A stretch of DNA of 64,000 bases from a bacterium (GTDB taxonomy: Bacteria; Bacillota; Clostridia; Lachnospirales; Lachnospiraceae): positions 1 to 64,000 of the forward strand of contig JAUNJY010000018.1 of the NCBI GenBank assembly GCA_030535455.1, read 5' to 3'. This document shows positions 51,928 to 61,484 of this stretch, piece by piece; within the stretch, counting starts at the first letter, position 1; every line of letters starts with the position of its first letter. The position numbers and the translations under genes are program-made. Under the pieces are notes generated by a model, which was not told the DNA's origin, made no database searches, and worked only from the letters and a program-made list of their open reading frames with translations.

Positions 51928-54125
51928 ATGAAAAAGACAGAGACAATCTTTCGTAGATTTGTATTAGGTTTATTACTGTTATTATCTATGGATATTTTGT
52001 ACATATCATTGAAAAACATAAGGTTTACTTCAGTGGCTATGAAAAGGGAGTTAAGTTCAAAAGTCATGCTTGTAAGTATAATCATTTTGGGAATGATCAT
52101 CCTTGGAGGAGTTATAGCCTCTGTATATAAGGGAATTCAGGTTCTTTCATTAAGAAATGTAAAGATTATATCAGCCTGTCTATTTCTATGTATTATGTTA
52201 GCAGAACTATTTTACGTGACATTTATTACAAAGGCATATCCAAGATCGGACAACTATACGGTATTGACTAGTGCTATGGAGATGGCTCGTAATGGTCACT
52301 TTCAGCTGCAGAATTCAACCGGCTACTTTAGCCAGTATACCAATAACTACTTTATTGTATTTCTTTTATATGGATTTTTTAGAGTTATACTGTTTTTTCA
52401 TATTGAAAACCTATGGAATGCGGTAATTGCCTTAAACATTATTATGATTGATCTGGCAGTGTTAGTTACATATATGACTGTGAAAAAGATGCATGGTCAA
52501 AGACAGGCGGGGTTTGTAATGTTTTTAACTGCCATCTGTCCAACCACTTATGAATGGATTACATTTACATACACCAATACATTAAGCCTGCCATTTTGCA
52601 TGCTGCTATTATATCTGGCTATTGGATATAAGGATGTTACAAAGAGGAAGTGGAAAGTATTACACCTTCTTTTGATGGCATTGCTCGCTGGAATTGGATA
52701 TTTAATTCGAGCAACCATTATCATTCCTGTCGTTGCAGTAAGTATCTATTTTTTATTTCAGACAGCAAATGGAAAGGCAGATAAAAAAGCCATATCACGT
52801 GTAGCATGTACCTTAGGAATATTCCTATTAGGCTTTTTTTATGCATAAAGCTAGTGACAAAAGCAGAGGACGGATATTTGACGGATCCGGACAAATCAGG
52901 GAGGCTTCCGATTACTCACTGGATCATGCTTGGATTAAGCGAAACAGGTGGATTTAATGGAGAGGATCTTAAATATACAAATCATTTTAAGACGATAGAG
53001 GAAAAGCAGGAAGCCAATAGTAAAGAAATAAAGAAGCGTCTTACCAATTCCAATCTTATAGAGCTGTTTCAAAACAAGCTTTTGAGAGTATGGGGAGATG
53101 GTTCGGATGAGTGTTTTGACTTTAATAGAAGGGACACAACAAAACATACTTTGTTTTCGTTTATAAATGGGAACAGGAACATTGTGTTTGTCATTTATGT
53201 ACAGGCCTATCGTGCACTTATGTTTTTTGCAATAATCTTGGCAGTACTCTGGATGCTGTTTTGTAACAAGAAGGATGACTTGTTCTTGTTTGCCTTAACC
53301 TTGTTAGGAGCCATGACATTCTTCCTTATATGGGAGGCAAATGTAAAATACAGCATTTCATTTATCTTTGTCCTTCTGATTTTAATGGGAAATGGCATTC
53401 AAAATGTGGAGATGGTCTTGTCTAAGGAGAAAACAGGTAAGGTTTTTATTTCGGAGAACATGAGAACTAAAATATACTATAGCCTTGTGATTTTATGTAT
53501 TGCGGCATTGCTTGTAAATATCCAGTTGATGATTACAAAAATGGATAACTTTACGGAGAGGAAGTATAGCTTTACTAATTATACATTTGAAGGTACGAGA
53601 AAGGTTGAAGCAAGGTATAACAAAGGTATTCTTGGTGAGAATATGTTAGCGCAGACCTTTGTGACGGATAACGCCTTTAATCGGGTAGAAGTAATTGCAA
53701 GGAAACTAAATACAAAAGAAAAGTCCACAGTGTATACCATGAGTCTCTTAGGAGAACAAGGGGAGCTGATTGCGACAAGCGACTTTACCGTATCTGACTT
53801 ATCAAAGGAAAATCTGATTCAGCTAAAATGTAATGTAAAAAGGAAGAAAGAAGTACATAAATACCAACTCACACTGAGGAAAAAGAACAGTGGAGGAGAC
53901 ACGCTTGCATTTGGAGAGCTTAACTCAAAAGAATTTGATTATATCAATGATGGAGTGCTGACTGTAAATGACGTAGCACAGCAAGAAGATTTATACCTGC
54001 AGGTTTATGAAAAGACAGAGCAAACTTATACATCAAAGAAACGATACCTGATTATATATGGTGCAATTCTTATGCTTCAGATTGGTACCTGTGGCCTTAT
54101 GTTTAAACGAAATAGAAGAGAATAG
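51928..54125 (+). pseudogene. Large polytopic membrane protein (GT-C-like), interrupted by a frameshift
   Basis: Two overlapping frames (51928-52848 and 52806-54125) together match the intact neighbouring gene 54156-56345 along its whole length. The first frame ends just after a run of seven T (52834-52840); one more T would join them into a protein of about 732 residues, against 729 for the neighbour. The N-terminal half has about eight membrane segments and DNYTVLTSAMEMARNG. The rest has further segments, GDGSDECFDFNRRD and an outward beta-rich domain before a last membrane helix. It could be a pseudogene, a phase-variable gene or a sequencing error. The family looks like a polyprenyl-sugar-dependent (GT-C) glycosyltransferase, which is inference. 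Confidence 0.82.
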
Positions 54126-54155
54126 GTAGGGGGAATAAGAGGAACGGAGGAAGAA

Positions 54156-56345
54156 ATGAAGAAAATCGAGACTGTATTTAATAAAATGGTTCTAACTGGA
54201 TTGTTTATTTTGACATTAAGCATTTTAGCAGTCGCTTGCAAATATCTTAGAATTACATCGCCATTTATGAAAGCCGAGCTAGGACCCTCCATAAAACGGT
54301 GTTATGTCATCCTGATTGGAGTCCTGCTCATAGGTGGAGTTTTATATTATGCCTATAAGGCAATTGTAAAGCAGACAGATAGACACACAAAACTTCTGTC
54401 CATAATGATATTTGCCGTAATTATTGTTCTACAGATTGTCTATCTGACAATTATAACAAAGGCATATCCAAAGACAGACAACTATACTGTATTAACCTCT
54501 TGCATGAAGATGGCCAGAGAGGGCAGGTTGTATATAGAAAATTCCAGCGGTTATTTTGCAAACTATACAAATAATTACTTCATTGTATTTTTCCTATATG
54601 GATTTTTCCGTGTTATGCTGTTTTTTAAGGTAGATGATTTATGGAATGCAGTAATCGTGTTAAATGTATTGATGATTGACCTTGGTATCTTATTGACCTA
54701 TTATTCAGTAGTTAAGCTTCGAGGTTTAAGACAAGGATGCTTTATAATGTTCCTTATTGCAATCTGTCCCACAACATATGAATGGCTTACGTTTACATAT
54801 ACCAATACCATGAGTATTCCATTTGCCATGGCGTTATTATATCTGGCAGTAAGTTATCGTGAAAAGAAAAGTAGGAAAGCGCAGACAGTCTCTATCCTGC
54901 TAATGGGAATTATTGCAGGAATAGGATATCTGCTAAGAGCGACAATTATAATCCCTGTCATCGCAGCATGCATATATCTGATATTTGAAATTATCCGCAT
55001 GCCAAAGGAAGATAAAAAGTTCAAGCATTCCCTACTGGCAGTGGGAGGCTTCTTGCTTATTTTCCTACTTATTATCAAAGGATTTGGAATGACACAAAAG
55101 GGCTACCTATCGGATCCAGAGACAAAAGGACGTTATCCAATTACTCATTGGCTGATGCTTGGAGTAAGTGAAAGTGGCGGATTTAGTAAGGAAGATAGTA
55201 GGTTTACAAGCAGTTTTAAAGAGTATGATCAGAAAAAAGAAGCAAATATGAAGGAAATCAAGGAACGGTTGACAGAAAGAAATCTGTTTAAACTATACTT
55301 CACCAAGCTAGAAAGGGTCTGGGCCGATGGTTCGGATGAATGCTTAGGATTTAATCGAAGAGACACCAGTGAGCATTCATTATTTAAGTATGTAAATGGA
55401 AATCGTAATTTTGTGTATGTAATCTATATGCAGGCTTACCGAGTGATTACATTGTTAGGCATCTTGCTTGCCATAATTAAATTGTGGAGGACAAAGAAGG
55501 AACAGGGAATGTTCTTATATGCGCTGACATTGTTTGGAGCGATTTTGTTCTTTCTGTTATGGGAAGCAAATACCAAGTACAGTATTTCATTCCTATTTAT
55601 CATGCTTATGTTATTTGAGTATGGAATGGAAAGTATGGATGGAGCCTGTGCAAAAAATATGTCTCCGTCAATCAAGTATGTGGTTATTGCAGTGACAGCA
55701 CTTGCATTCCTTATAAACGGACAAGTGATAATAAGTCATGCAAAGCAGTTTACTGAGAAGAAGACCGTAATGACGAATTATATATTTGAAGGAAAAGAAA
55801 TGGCCTATGTAAAGTACAAGCCTAATTTGGACCATGCTACAAAGTTAGTTCAGCAGTTTGAGACCATGGGTAAGTTCAATACCATTGAGATTTCAGCAAA
55901 GAAGGAAGCGGCTAAAGCAGACCACAAGGCTTCCCCGGCAGTATATAAAATTAGCTTGCTAAACGAGGATGGCATTACCATTTCAGAAAAGACAATCAGC
56001 ACAAAGGATGTGCACAGAAATGGAGTAATCAAGTTAGAGTGCAAGACGGATCTAAAACATAGGAAGCAGAAGTACACCCTTGTAATTGAGAGAACGTCAG
56101 GAAATGTGAATACATTATCCTTTGGTCATGCAAACTCGATTAACTTTGATTATATTACAGGCGGCTCACTAACAAGTGATGGCATGGAGCAGAAAAATGA
56201 TTTATATATGCAGGTGTATCAGAAAGAGGAAGAGACCTATGTATCTAAGAAGGCTTATTATTCTATTGCCGGCTTAATTCTTGTATTACATGCAGGACTG
56301 CTAGGCATGATGATACTTCAGCTTAAGAAGAAAGAAACCGTATAA
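54156..56345 (+). CDS. Large polytopic membrane protein, GT-C-like, intact tandem paralogue
   Basis: The 729-residue product has about 12 predicted membrane segments. The first outer loop carries KTDNYTVLTSCMKMAREG, which, like GT-C enzymes, places an acidic residue at the outer face. A middle region holds WADGSDECLGFNRRDTSEHS and a C-terminal beta-rich domain of about 150 residues precedes the final helix. It is closely similar to the frameshifted gene 30 bases upstream, so the pair arose by tandem duplication. AACGGAGGAAG precedes the ATG. The genomic setting (GT2, UDP-galactopyranose mutase, polymer synthase) supports a glycosyl-transfer or glycopolymer-modifying role. I do not recognise a named family. 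Confidence 0.8.
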   Translation: MKKIETVFNKMVLTGLFILTLSILAVACKYLRITSPFMKAELGPSIKRCYVILIGVLLIGGVLYYAYKAIVKQTDRHTKLLSIMIFAVIIVLQIVYLTIITKAYPKTDNYTVLTSCMKMAREGRLYIENSSGYFANYTNNYFIVFFLYGFFRVMLFFKVDDLWNAVIVLNVLMIDLGILLTYYSVVKLRGLRQGCFIMFLIAICPTTYEWLTFTYTNTMSIPFAMALLYLAVSYREKKSRKAQTVSILLMGIIAGIGYLLRATIIIPVIAACIYLIFEIIRMPKEDKKFKHSLLAVGGFLLIFLLIIKGFGMTQKGYLSDPETKGRYPITHWLMLGVSESGGFSKEDSRFTSSFKEYDQKKEANMKEIKERLTERNLFKLYFTKLERVWADGSDECLGFNRRDTSEHSLFKYVNGNRNFVYVIYMQAYRVITLLGILLAIIKLWRTKKEQGMFLYALTLFGAILFFLLWEANTKYSISFLFIMLMLFEYGMESMDGACAKNMSPSIKYVVIAVTALAFLINGQVIISHAKQFTEKKTVMTNYIFEGKEMAYVKYKPNLDHATKLVQQFETMGKFNTIEISAKKEAAKADHKASPAVYKISLLNEDGITISEKTISTKDVHRNGVIKLECKTDLKHRKQKYTLVIERTSGNVNTLSFGHANSINFDYITGGSLTSDGMEQKNDLYMQVYQKEEETYVSKKAYYSIAGLILVLHAGLLGMMILQLKKKETV

Positions 56346-56364
56346 ATATCGTATGAATTTTTAT

Positions 56365-56413
56365 AAGAGCCCCTTTAAGGACTAGAATTGTCAAAGTCCT
56401 TAAAGGGGCTCTT
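56365..56413. repeat. Perfect 19-base-pair hairpin without a T tract
   Basis: Bases 56365-56383 are the exact reverse complement of 56395-56413 (AAGAGCCCCTTTAAGGACT and its complement) around an 11-base loop. Neither side has a T run, so it is a poor intrinsic terminator. It may protect the 3' end of the upstream mRNA or act as a processing site. Confidence 0.75.
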
Positions 56414-56443
56414 CGACATAACAGGGCAATGTTTGACATGGTG

Positions 56444-56472
56444 TTGACACCCCAAAATAGGATTGCTATAAT
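56444..56472 (+). promoter_or_regulatory. Perfect consensus sigma-A promoter
   Basis: TTGACA (56444-56449), a 17-base spacer and TATAAT (56467-56472), 40 bases before the GT2 gene. Confidence 0.93.
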
Positions 56473-56511
56473 TACCATAAAGTGGGGAAAATAAACAAAA
56501 GGAGGATTTAA

Positions 56512-57435
56512 ATGGATAAAATCGCAGTGCTGGTTCCATGCTTTAATGAGGCAAAGACTATCAAAAAAGTTATTAATGATTACCAAAAATATTTACCTGA
56601 TGCAGTAATTTATGTGTATGATAATAACTCTTCCGATGATACGGCTAAGATTGCCAGGGAAGAAGGAGCCATTGTACGCCATGAATATCAGCAGGGAAAA
56701 GGAAATGTAATTCGTAGAATGTTTCGTGAAATAGATGCAGAAGCCTATATCATGGTGGATGGAGACGATACATATCCTGCTGAATTTGCAGAAGAGATGG
56801 TAAATAAGATATTAGAACGAAAGGTAGACATGGTGGTGGGGGACCGCTTGTCATCGACCTATTTCACAGAGAATAAACGACTGTTTCACAACTTTGGAAA
56901 TTCCATTGTTCGTAAGACAATCAATATGTTGTTCAAATCAGATATAAAGGATATCATGACGGGATATCGAGCTTTTAGTTATCAGTTTGTAAAGACATTT
57001 CCAGTATTGTCAAAAGGATTTGAAATTGAGACAGAAATGAGCATTCATGCTGTTGATAAGAATATGTTAGTAGAAAATGTGATCATTACATATCGCGACC
57101 GGCCAGAAGGAAGCGAATCCAAATTAAATACATACTCAGATGGATTTAAGGTACTTAGGACGATAATCAGGTTATATCGAGATTATCAGCCATTGCATTA
57201 TTTTTCAATTATTTCAGCAATTCTAGTAGTCATAGCAGCCATCTTCTTTGTGCCAATTTTAATTGGATTTGCAAAGACCAGGCTTGTTCAAAAGATCCCA
57301 ACCTTGATTGTTTGTGGGTTTGTTGTATTAGCGGCAATTGTCAGTTTCTTTAGCGGCTTGATCTTGCAGACGATTCAGACAAAGAACAAACAGGATTTTG
57401 AACTGGAATTACAAAAATTAAATGAGAGAAAATAA
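56512..57435 (+). CDS. GT2 glycosyltransferase, polyprenyl-phosphate sugar synthase type
   Basis: The enzyme probably transfers a sugar from a nucleotide donor to undecaprenyl phosphate on the cytoplasmic side. The 307-residue product has the GT-A core opening VLVPCFNEAKTIKKVI, the metal-binding DGDDTYP near residue 83, and MTGYRAFSYQFVK, as in dolichol-phosphate-mannose synthase relatives. Two C-terminal membrane helices (about 225-250 and 262-287) follow, as in GtrB/ArnC-like members. The lipid-linked sugar could be the donor for the large GT-C-like proteins next door. It has a perfect promoter and overlaps or abuts the next gene. Confidence 0.9.
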   Translation: MDKIAVLVPCFNEAKTIKKVINDYQKYLPDAVIYVYDNNSSDDTAKIAREEGAIVRHEYQQGKGNVIRRMFREIDAEAYIMVDGDDTYPAEFAEEMVNKILERKVDMVVGDRLSSTYFTENKRLFHNFGNSIVRKTINMLFKSDIKDIMTGYRAFSYQFVKTFPVLSKGFEIETEMSIHAVDKNMLVENVIITYRDRPEGSESKLNTYSDGFKVLRTIIRLYRDYQPLHYFSIISAILVVIAAIFFVPILIGFAKTRLVQKIPTLIVCGFVVLAAIVSFFSGLILQTIQTKNKQDFELELQKLNERK

Positions 57436-57451
57436 TGGGGCTATAATTACA

Positions 57452-59374
57452 ATGAGAAGATTATACAAAGAAAAAAGGATTTTATATTGTTGTTATGTGA
57501 CGTTATTAACCAGCCTGGTCAGCCTTTCTTTGGGACTTGCACTAGGAGAAGTAAAACTTAATAAGAGTCAGCATGCAACAGGTATTTATGCATGGATCTT
57601 AAAGATTGGACGTTCATTTTCATTTGATGCAACCAATGACTTGTTTCTCCTATTACTAATTGGTATCGTACTGTTTTTTCTTGTGCGCAGGCAGTACTCA
57701 AGAAGATGCAAGGCGTATTCGCTGCTATTCTCACTAGGCGGAAGCATCCTACTTTTATTGGGACGGGCATTCTATAAGGAGAACAACCTTAGCAAGCTTT
57801 TTTCCTCGGCATTTGCTTTACAAAAGGCATTTATGGTACTGGTTGGATATAGCATCTTGCTATATTGGCTGCTCAATGCATTGATGGAATATGTCCTGCC
57901 AAAGCTGGCTGCCAGTACTGCATTACAGGCTTATAAGCTAAAGAAAATCAAGCTTACCATTTGGAGCTGCTTCGCTTTTATAGTTGTGGCATGGCTTCCT
58001 TATGTGGTAATCATGTATCCATGTAACTTTACGGCAGATTCCAGGGATGAAGTAGCTCAGTTTTTGGGGGATGTGGAAATTTGCAAGACAGATAACACCA
58101 TTAATTATCCAGAAGGCGCTACTACATTATTAAATAACCATCATCCTGTTACCTATACTATTTTGGTTGGGACATTTGCCAAGGAAGGAAAGATGACTGG
58201 CTCAATCAATGGAGCTATGTTTTTATTTGCTTTACTGCAAATGACAGCAATGGCCTTTCTGTTTAGCTATACGATTCTTTACATAAAGAGCCTTGATGTT
58301 CCCGTTTTATTTCAGCTGATTGGCTTAGGATTTTTTATGTTCTATCCACTGTTTCCAATTTATGCACTGACAGTGACGAAGGACAGCCTGTATGGTGGAT
58401 GCATCCTTCTGCTTACCATTCAGCTGCTTAAGATGATGACCAAAGAAGACAGCTTTTTCTCATCAAATAAAGAGTTGTGGATTTTATTTGGTTCAGCATT
58501 GGGACTACAGCTATTAAGAAATAATGGGCTTTATGTCATGCTTGTTCTTTTTATTGTGCTTCTTATCCGTTATCGTAAAAATCGTAACAAGTGCAAGAAG
58601 ATTGTAATGAGTATAGGAATTCCGGTAATTCTATATGGGGGGCTGTTTCTAAAGGTCATTCTTCCTATGTGTAATATACCTGGAGGAAGTCCAAGGGAAA
58701 TGTTATCTGTACCATTTCAGCAAGTAGCAAGATATGCAGTGGAATGGGGCGAAGAAGGATTTCAAAATGCTGAGATTGAAACTCTTGATAAGATCCTTTG
58801 TTTTGAAGGGGATTTGGAAGTACTAAAGGAACGATATGATCCTGTACTGTCAGATCCGGTAAAGAGTAAGTTCAATAAGGACTATACAAAAGAGGAATTA
58901 AAGGAGTTTATGGTCGTCTGGGCAAAACTCTTGAAAAGACATCCAGGTACTTTTGTGACAGCTACCTTAAATAACATCTATTATTATTTTTCCGTTGACT
59001 ACGGAAAGCCCATTGTCTATGTTGGAGCAGGGAGTAATGGAGAAGTCTATGGGATAAAGAACCCGGATATTACTGAGAGTGCAAGGACTTTCGTACTTAG
59101 AGCATTGAGCATGTTAAACAGGAGCAGTATGCTAGGAGGGCTATTTTCTGTTGGAACATGGAGCTACCTGTTCTTGTTTGTCCTTTTATATTGTGGCTAC
59201 AAAAGAAGATATGAGTATTTAATAATGGCACTTCCAGTTGTATTAAATATAATGATTGCCATAGCAGGGCCGGTTGCCTATATGCGTTATGCGATTCAGT
59301 GGATTATGGTGGTTCCGGTGTTTGGCACGGTGTTATGGCTTTTAGTAAATGAAGTTAGAACGGAGAAATCATGA
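57452..59374 (+). CDS. Large polytopic membrane protein, first of a second tandem pair
   Basis: The 640-residue product has about 12 predicted membrane segments. The first outer loop after the early segments carries CNFTADSRDEVAQFLGDVEIC and NNHHPVTYTI, and TKDSLYGGCILL follows in a later helix, a pattern seen in putative GT-C membrane transferases (possibly DUF6020; unverified). I start at ATG 57452 because its paralogue begins with a matching MSRFYK/MRRLYK; ATG 57422 also fits but has no counterpart and overlaps the GT2 gene. It overlaps the next gene by 4 bases. The pair is closely similar throughout. Confidence 0.8.
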   Translation: MRRLYKEKRILYCCYVTLLTSLVSLSLGLALGEVKLNKSQHATGIYAWILKIGRSFSFDATNDLFLLLLIGIVLFFLVRRQYSRRCKAYSLLFSLGGSILLLLGRAFYKENNLSKLFSSAFALQKAFMVLVGYSILLYWLLNALMEYVLPKLAASTALQAYKLKKIKLTIWSCFAFIVVAWLPYVVIMYPCNFTADSRDEVAQFLGDVEICKTDNTINYPEGATTLLNNHHPVTYTILVGTFAKEGKMTGSINGAMFLFALLQMTAMAFLFSYTILYIKSLDVPVLFQLIGLGFFMFYPLFPIYALTVTKDSLYGGCILLLTIQLLKMMTKEDSFFSSNKELWILFGSALGLQLLRNNGLYVMLVLFIVLLIRYRKNRNKCKKIVMSIGIPVILYGGLFLKVILPMCNIPGGSPREMLSVPFQQVARYAVEWGEEGFQNAEIETLDKILCFEGDLEVLKERYDPVLSDPVKSKFNKDYTKEELKEFMVVWAKLLKRHPGTFVTATLNNIYYYFSVDYGKPIVYVGAGSNGEVYGIKNPDITESARTFVLRALSMLNRSSMLGGLFSVGTWSYLFLFVLLYCGYKRRYEYLIMALPVVLNIMIAIAGPVAYMRYAIQWIMVVPVFGTVLWLLVNEVRTEKS

Positions 59375-61299
59375 GTAGGTTTTATAAAAATAATAAAATA
59401 GGTTATATATGTTACATAGCATTTTTAACGCTTGTCACTAGCTGTTCCTTGGGACTTAGCCTGGGGGAGGTTGCGATTAAAAGTAAGAAGCAGACCAATG
59501 GTGTCATAAGGGTGCTATTAAAGCTGGGTGACTCTTTTAAAAATGATTCAACCAATGATTTACTTGTACTATTTTTGTTGGGCATTGTATTGTTCTTCCT
59601 TGTACGAAAGGAATATTCCAGACGCTGTAAAAGATGTTCCTTTGTATTTTCGGTTTGTGCAAGCATGTTGCTGTTATTAGGAAGGGCATTTTATAAAAAG
59701 AATAATCTAGATGCCATTTTTGAGTCGGGATTTACCATTGCGAAAGCCTTTGTCATACTGGCAGGTTATTGCATCCTGATCTATTATATGGTAAATGCCT
59801 TTATGGAATACTTATTGCCTAAGTTGGAGATAAGTACGTTTATAAAGAAGTATGTACCAAAAAGATTTAAAGTGACCATTTGGAGCTGCTTTGTGGCAAT
59901 ACTAATTGCCTGGCTTCCTTATATCATCATCTGTTATCCTTGCAACTTTACACCCGATGCAAGGGATGAGGTTGCACAGTTTATAGGAGATAAGAAAATC
60001 TGTAAGACAAATAAGTCCATTGTATATCCAGATGAGGCAACTACGCTACTTAATAATCATCATCCAATCGCTTATACGATTGCAGTCGGTTTATTTGCCA
60101 AAGCAGGCATTCTTTTAGGGCATATCAATATTACTATGTTTACATTTGTCATGCTGCAGGTGCTCTCTTTGGCATTCGTCTATAGTTATGCGATTAATTA
60201 CATTAGGAGTATCAAAGTCCCCATTGTGTTTCAGATGCTTTCCCTTTTGTTTTTTATGTTTTATCCCGTAATTCCAATGTATGCCTTGACCATAACCAAG
60301 GATAGCCTGTATGGCGGATTTATGATTTTGGTCACAATTCAGTTCTTTAAGATTGTTAGGTCAGAAGAGAAATTTTTCTCATCAAGAAAAGAGAAATGGA
60401 TTTTATTCGGAGCATCCACAGGGCTTATGCTTTTGCGTAACAATGGGCTGTATATCTTATTAATAGTCCTATTTATACTGGGCGTGCGATATAGACGAAG
60501 CTTTAAAAGAATAAAGACCATTGTTTTTACAATTGGAATACCAATCTTTTTATATGGAATCGTCTTATTAAAGATTATCCTTCCAGCGTGTAATATTCCT
60601 CAGGGAAGTCCAAGAGAGATGTTATCCATGCCATTTCAGCAAGTAGCCAGATATGCAGTAGAATGGGGGGAAGAAGGATTTAAAGACGGAGAGATTGAAA
60701 AGATAAATAAAATCCTTTGTTTTGACAAAGACCTAGAGGTATTGAAGGAGAGATATGATCCCATCTTATCAGATGGAGTCAAAAACCATTTCAATAAATA
60801 TTATACAAAGGAAGAGCTAAAGGACTTTTTTGGAGTATGGCTGAAACTACTGGTCCGTCATCCCGAAACCTATATTACAGCCACACTGCATAACAATGCG
60901 TATTATTACTCCGTGGATTACGGAAAGCATATACTCTACAATGGAACCGGAGCTCCCGGAGCAAAGTTTGGTTTGAAAAATCCACAGTTTAGTGAGTACC
61001 CTAGAAGCGTAGTGACGCAGCTTATAAAGGCACTAAATAAGAGCAGCATGCTAGGATGGGCATTTTCCGTAGGAACATGGAACTATATGTTCTTTCTATG
61101 TATTTTGTATATGATTTATAAGAGACAGTATAAGTATGTTCTAGTGACCCTGCCAGTGGTTTTAAACTTGCTGATTTGCATTGCCGGCCCGGTAGCCTAT
61201 ATGCGATATGCCATTGAATGGATTGTGGTACTGCCGCTATTTGGGGCAATGGTATGGGAGTGTCTAAGGAATAAGAGTGTGTCAGAACTGATGGGATAA
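59371..61299 (+). CDS. Large polytopic membrane protein, second of the tandem pair
   Basis: The 642-residue product matches the upstream gene from end to end, with the same CNFTPDARDEVAQFIGDKKIC and NNHHPIAYTI loop. It also shares SPREMLSMPFQQVARYAVEWG, and the C-terminal GPVAYMRYAIEWIVVLPLFG. The start overlaps the previous stop in ATGA. Because both members are intact and differ mainly in variable loops, they may act on different donor or acceptor sugars, or as a heterodimer. The exact reaction is unknown. A terminator ends the GT2 operon here. Confidence 0.8.
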   Translation: MSRFYKNNKIGYICYIAFLTLVTSCSLGLSLGEVAIKSKKQTNGVIRVLLKLGDSFKNDSTNDLLVLFLLGIVLFFLVRKEYSRRCKRCSFVFSVCASMLLLLGRAFYKKNNLDAIFESGFTIAKAFVILAGYCILIYYMVNAFMEYLLPKLEISTFIKKYVPKRFKVTIWSCFVAILIAWLPYIIICYPCNFTPDARDEVAQFIGDKKICKTNKSIVYPDEATTLLNNHHPIAYTIAVGLFAKAGILLGHINITMFTFVMLQVLSLAFVYSYAINYIRSIKVPIVFQMLSLLFFMFYPVIPMYALTITKDSLYGGFMILVTIQFFKIVRSEEKFFSSRKEKWILFGASTGLMLLRNNGLYILLIVLFILGVRYRRSFKRIKTIVFTIGIPIFLYGIVLLKIILPACNIPQGSPREMLSMPFQQVARYAVEWGEEGFKDGEIEKINKILCFDKDLEVLKERYDPILSDGVKNHFNKYYTKEELKDFFGVWLKLLVRHPETYITATLHNNAYYYSVDYGKHILYNGTGAPGAKFGLKNPQFSEYPRSVVTQLIKALNKSSMLGWAFSVGTWNYMFFLCILYMIYKRQYKYVLVTLPVVLNLLICIAGPVAYMRYAIEWIVVLPLFGAMVWECLRNKSVSELMG

Positions 61300-61308
61300 A
61301 GAAAATGG

Positions 61309-61347
61309 AAAGGGTTAGGGATCACAATGGATTTCTAACCCTTTTTA
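61309..61347 (+). terminator. Rho-independent terminator after the second tandem pair
   Basis: AAAGGGTTAG pairs with CTAACCCTTT and a T run follows. Confidence 0.88.
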
Positions 61348-61408
61348 AAACAAGAAAGTAGGGTATTGCCATTGCAATCTGGTTTGGTGCAGGAAAATAC
61401 TTGATTAC

Positions 61409-61437
61409 TTGACAGTATTTGATGAAATCTGTAAACT
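61409..61437 (+). promoter_or_regulatory. Sigma-A promoter of the UDP-galactopyranose mutase gene
   Basis: A perfect TTGACA (61409-61414), a 17-base spacer and TAAACT (61432-61437), about 47 bases before the start codon. Confidence 0.78.
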
Positions 61438-61484
61438 TGTAGTGTTATGAATTCGACGACTTTTTTACAATGGAGGTATATGAA

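Noticed and set aside
61355-61440. Further copy of repeat family A before glf
   Set aside because: TCTGGTTTGGTGCAGG resembles part of copy 4 (25088-25103), but the pairing partners are missing. It may be a relic or chance and is not listed as a copy.
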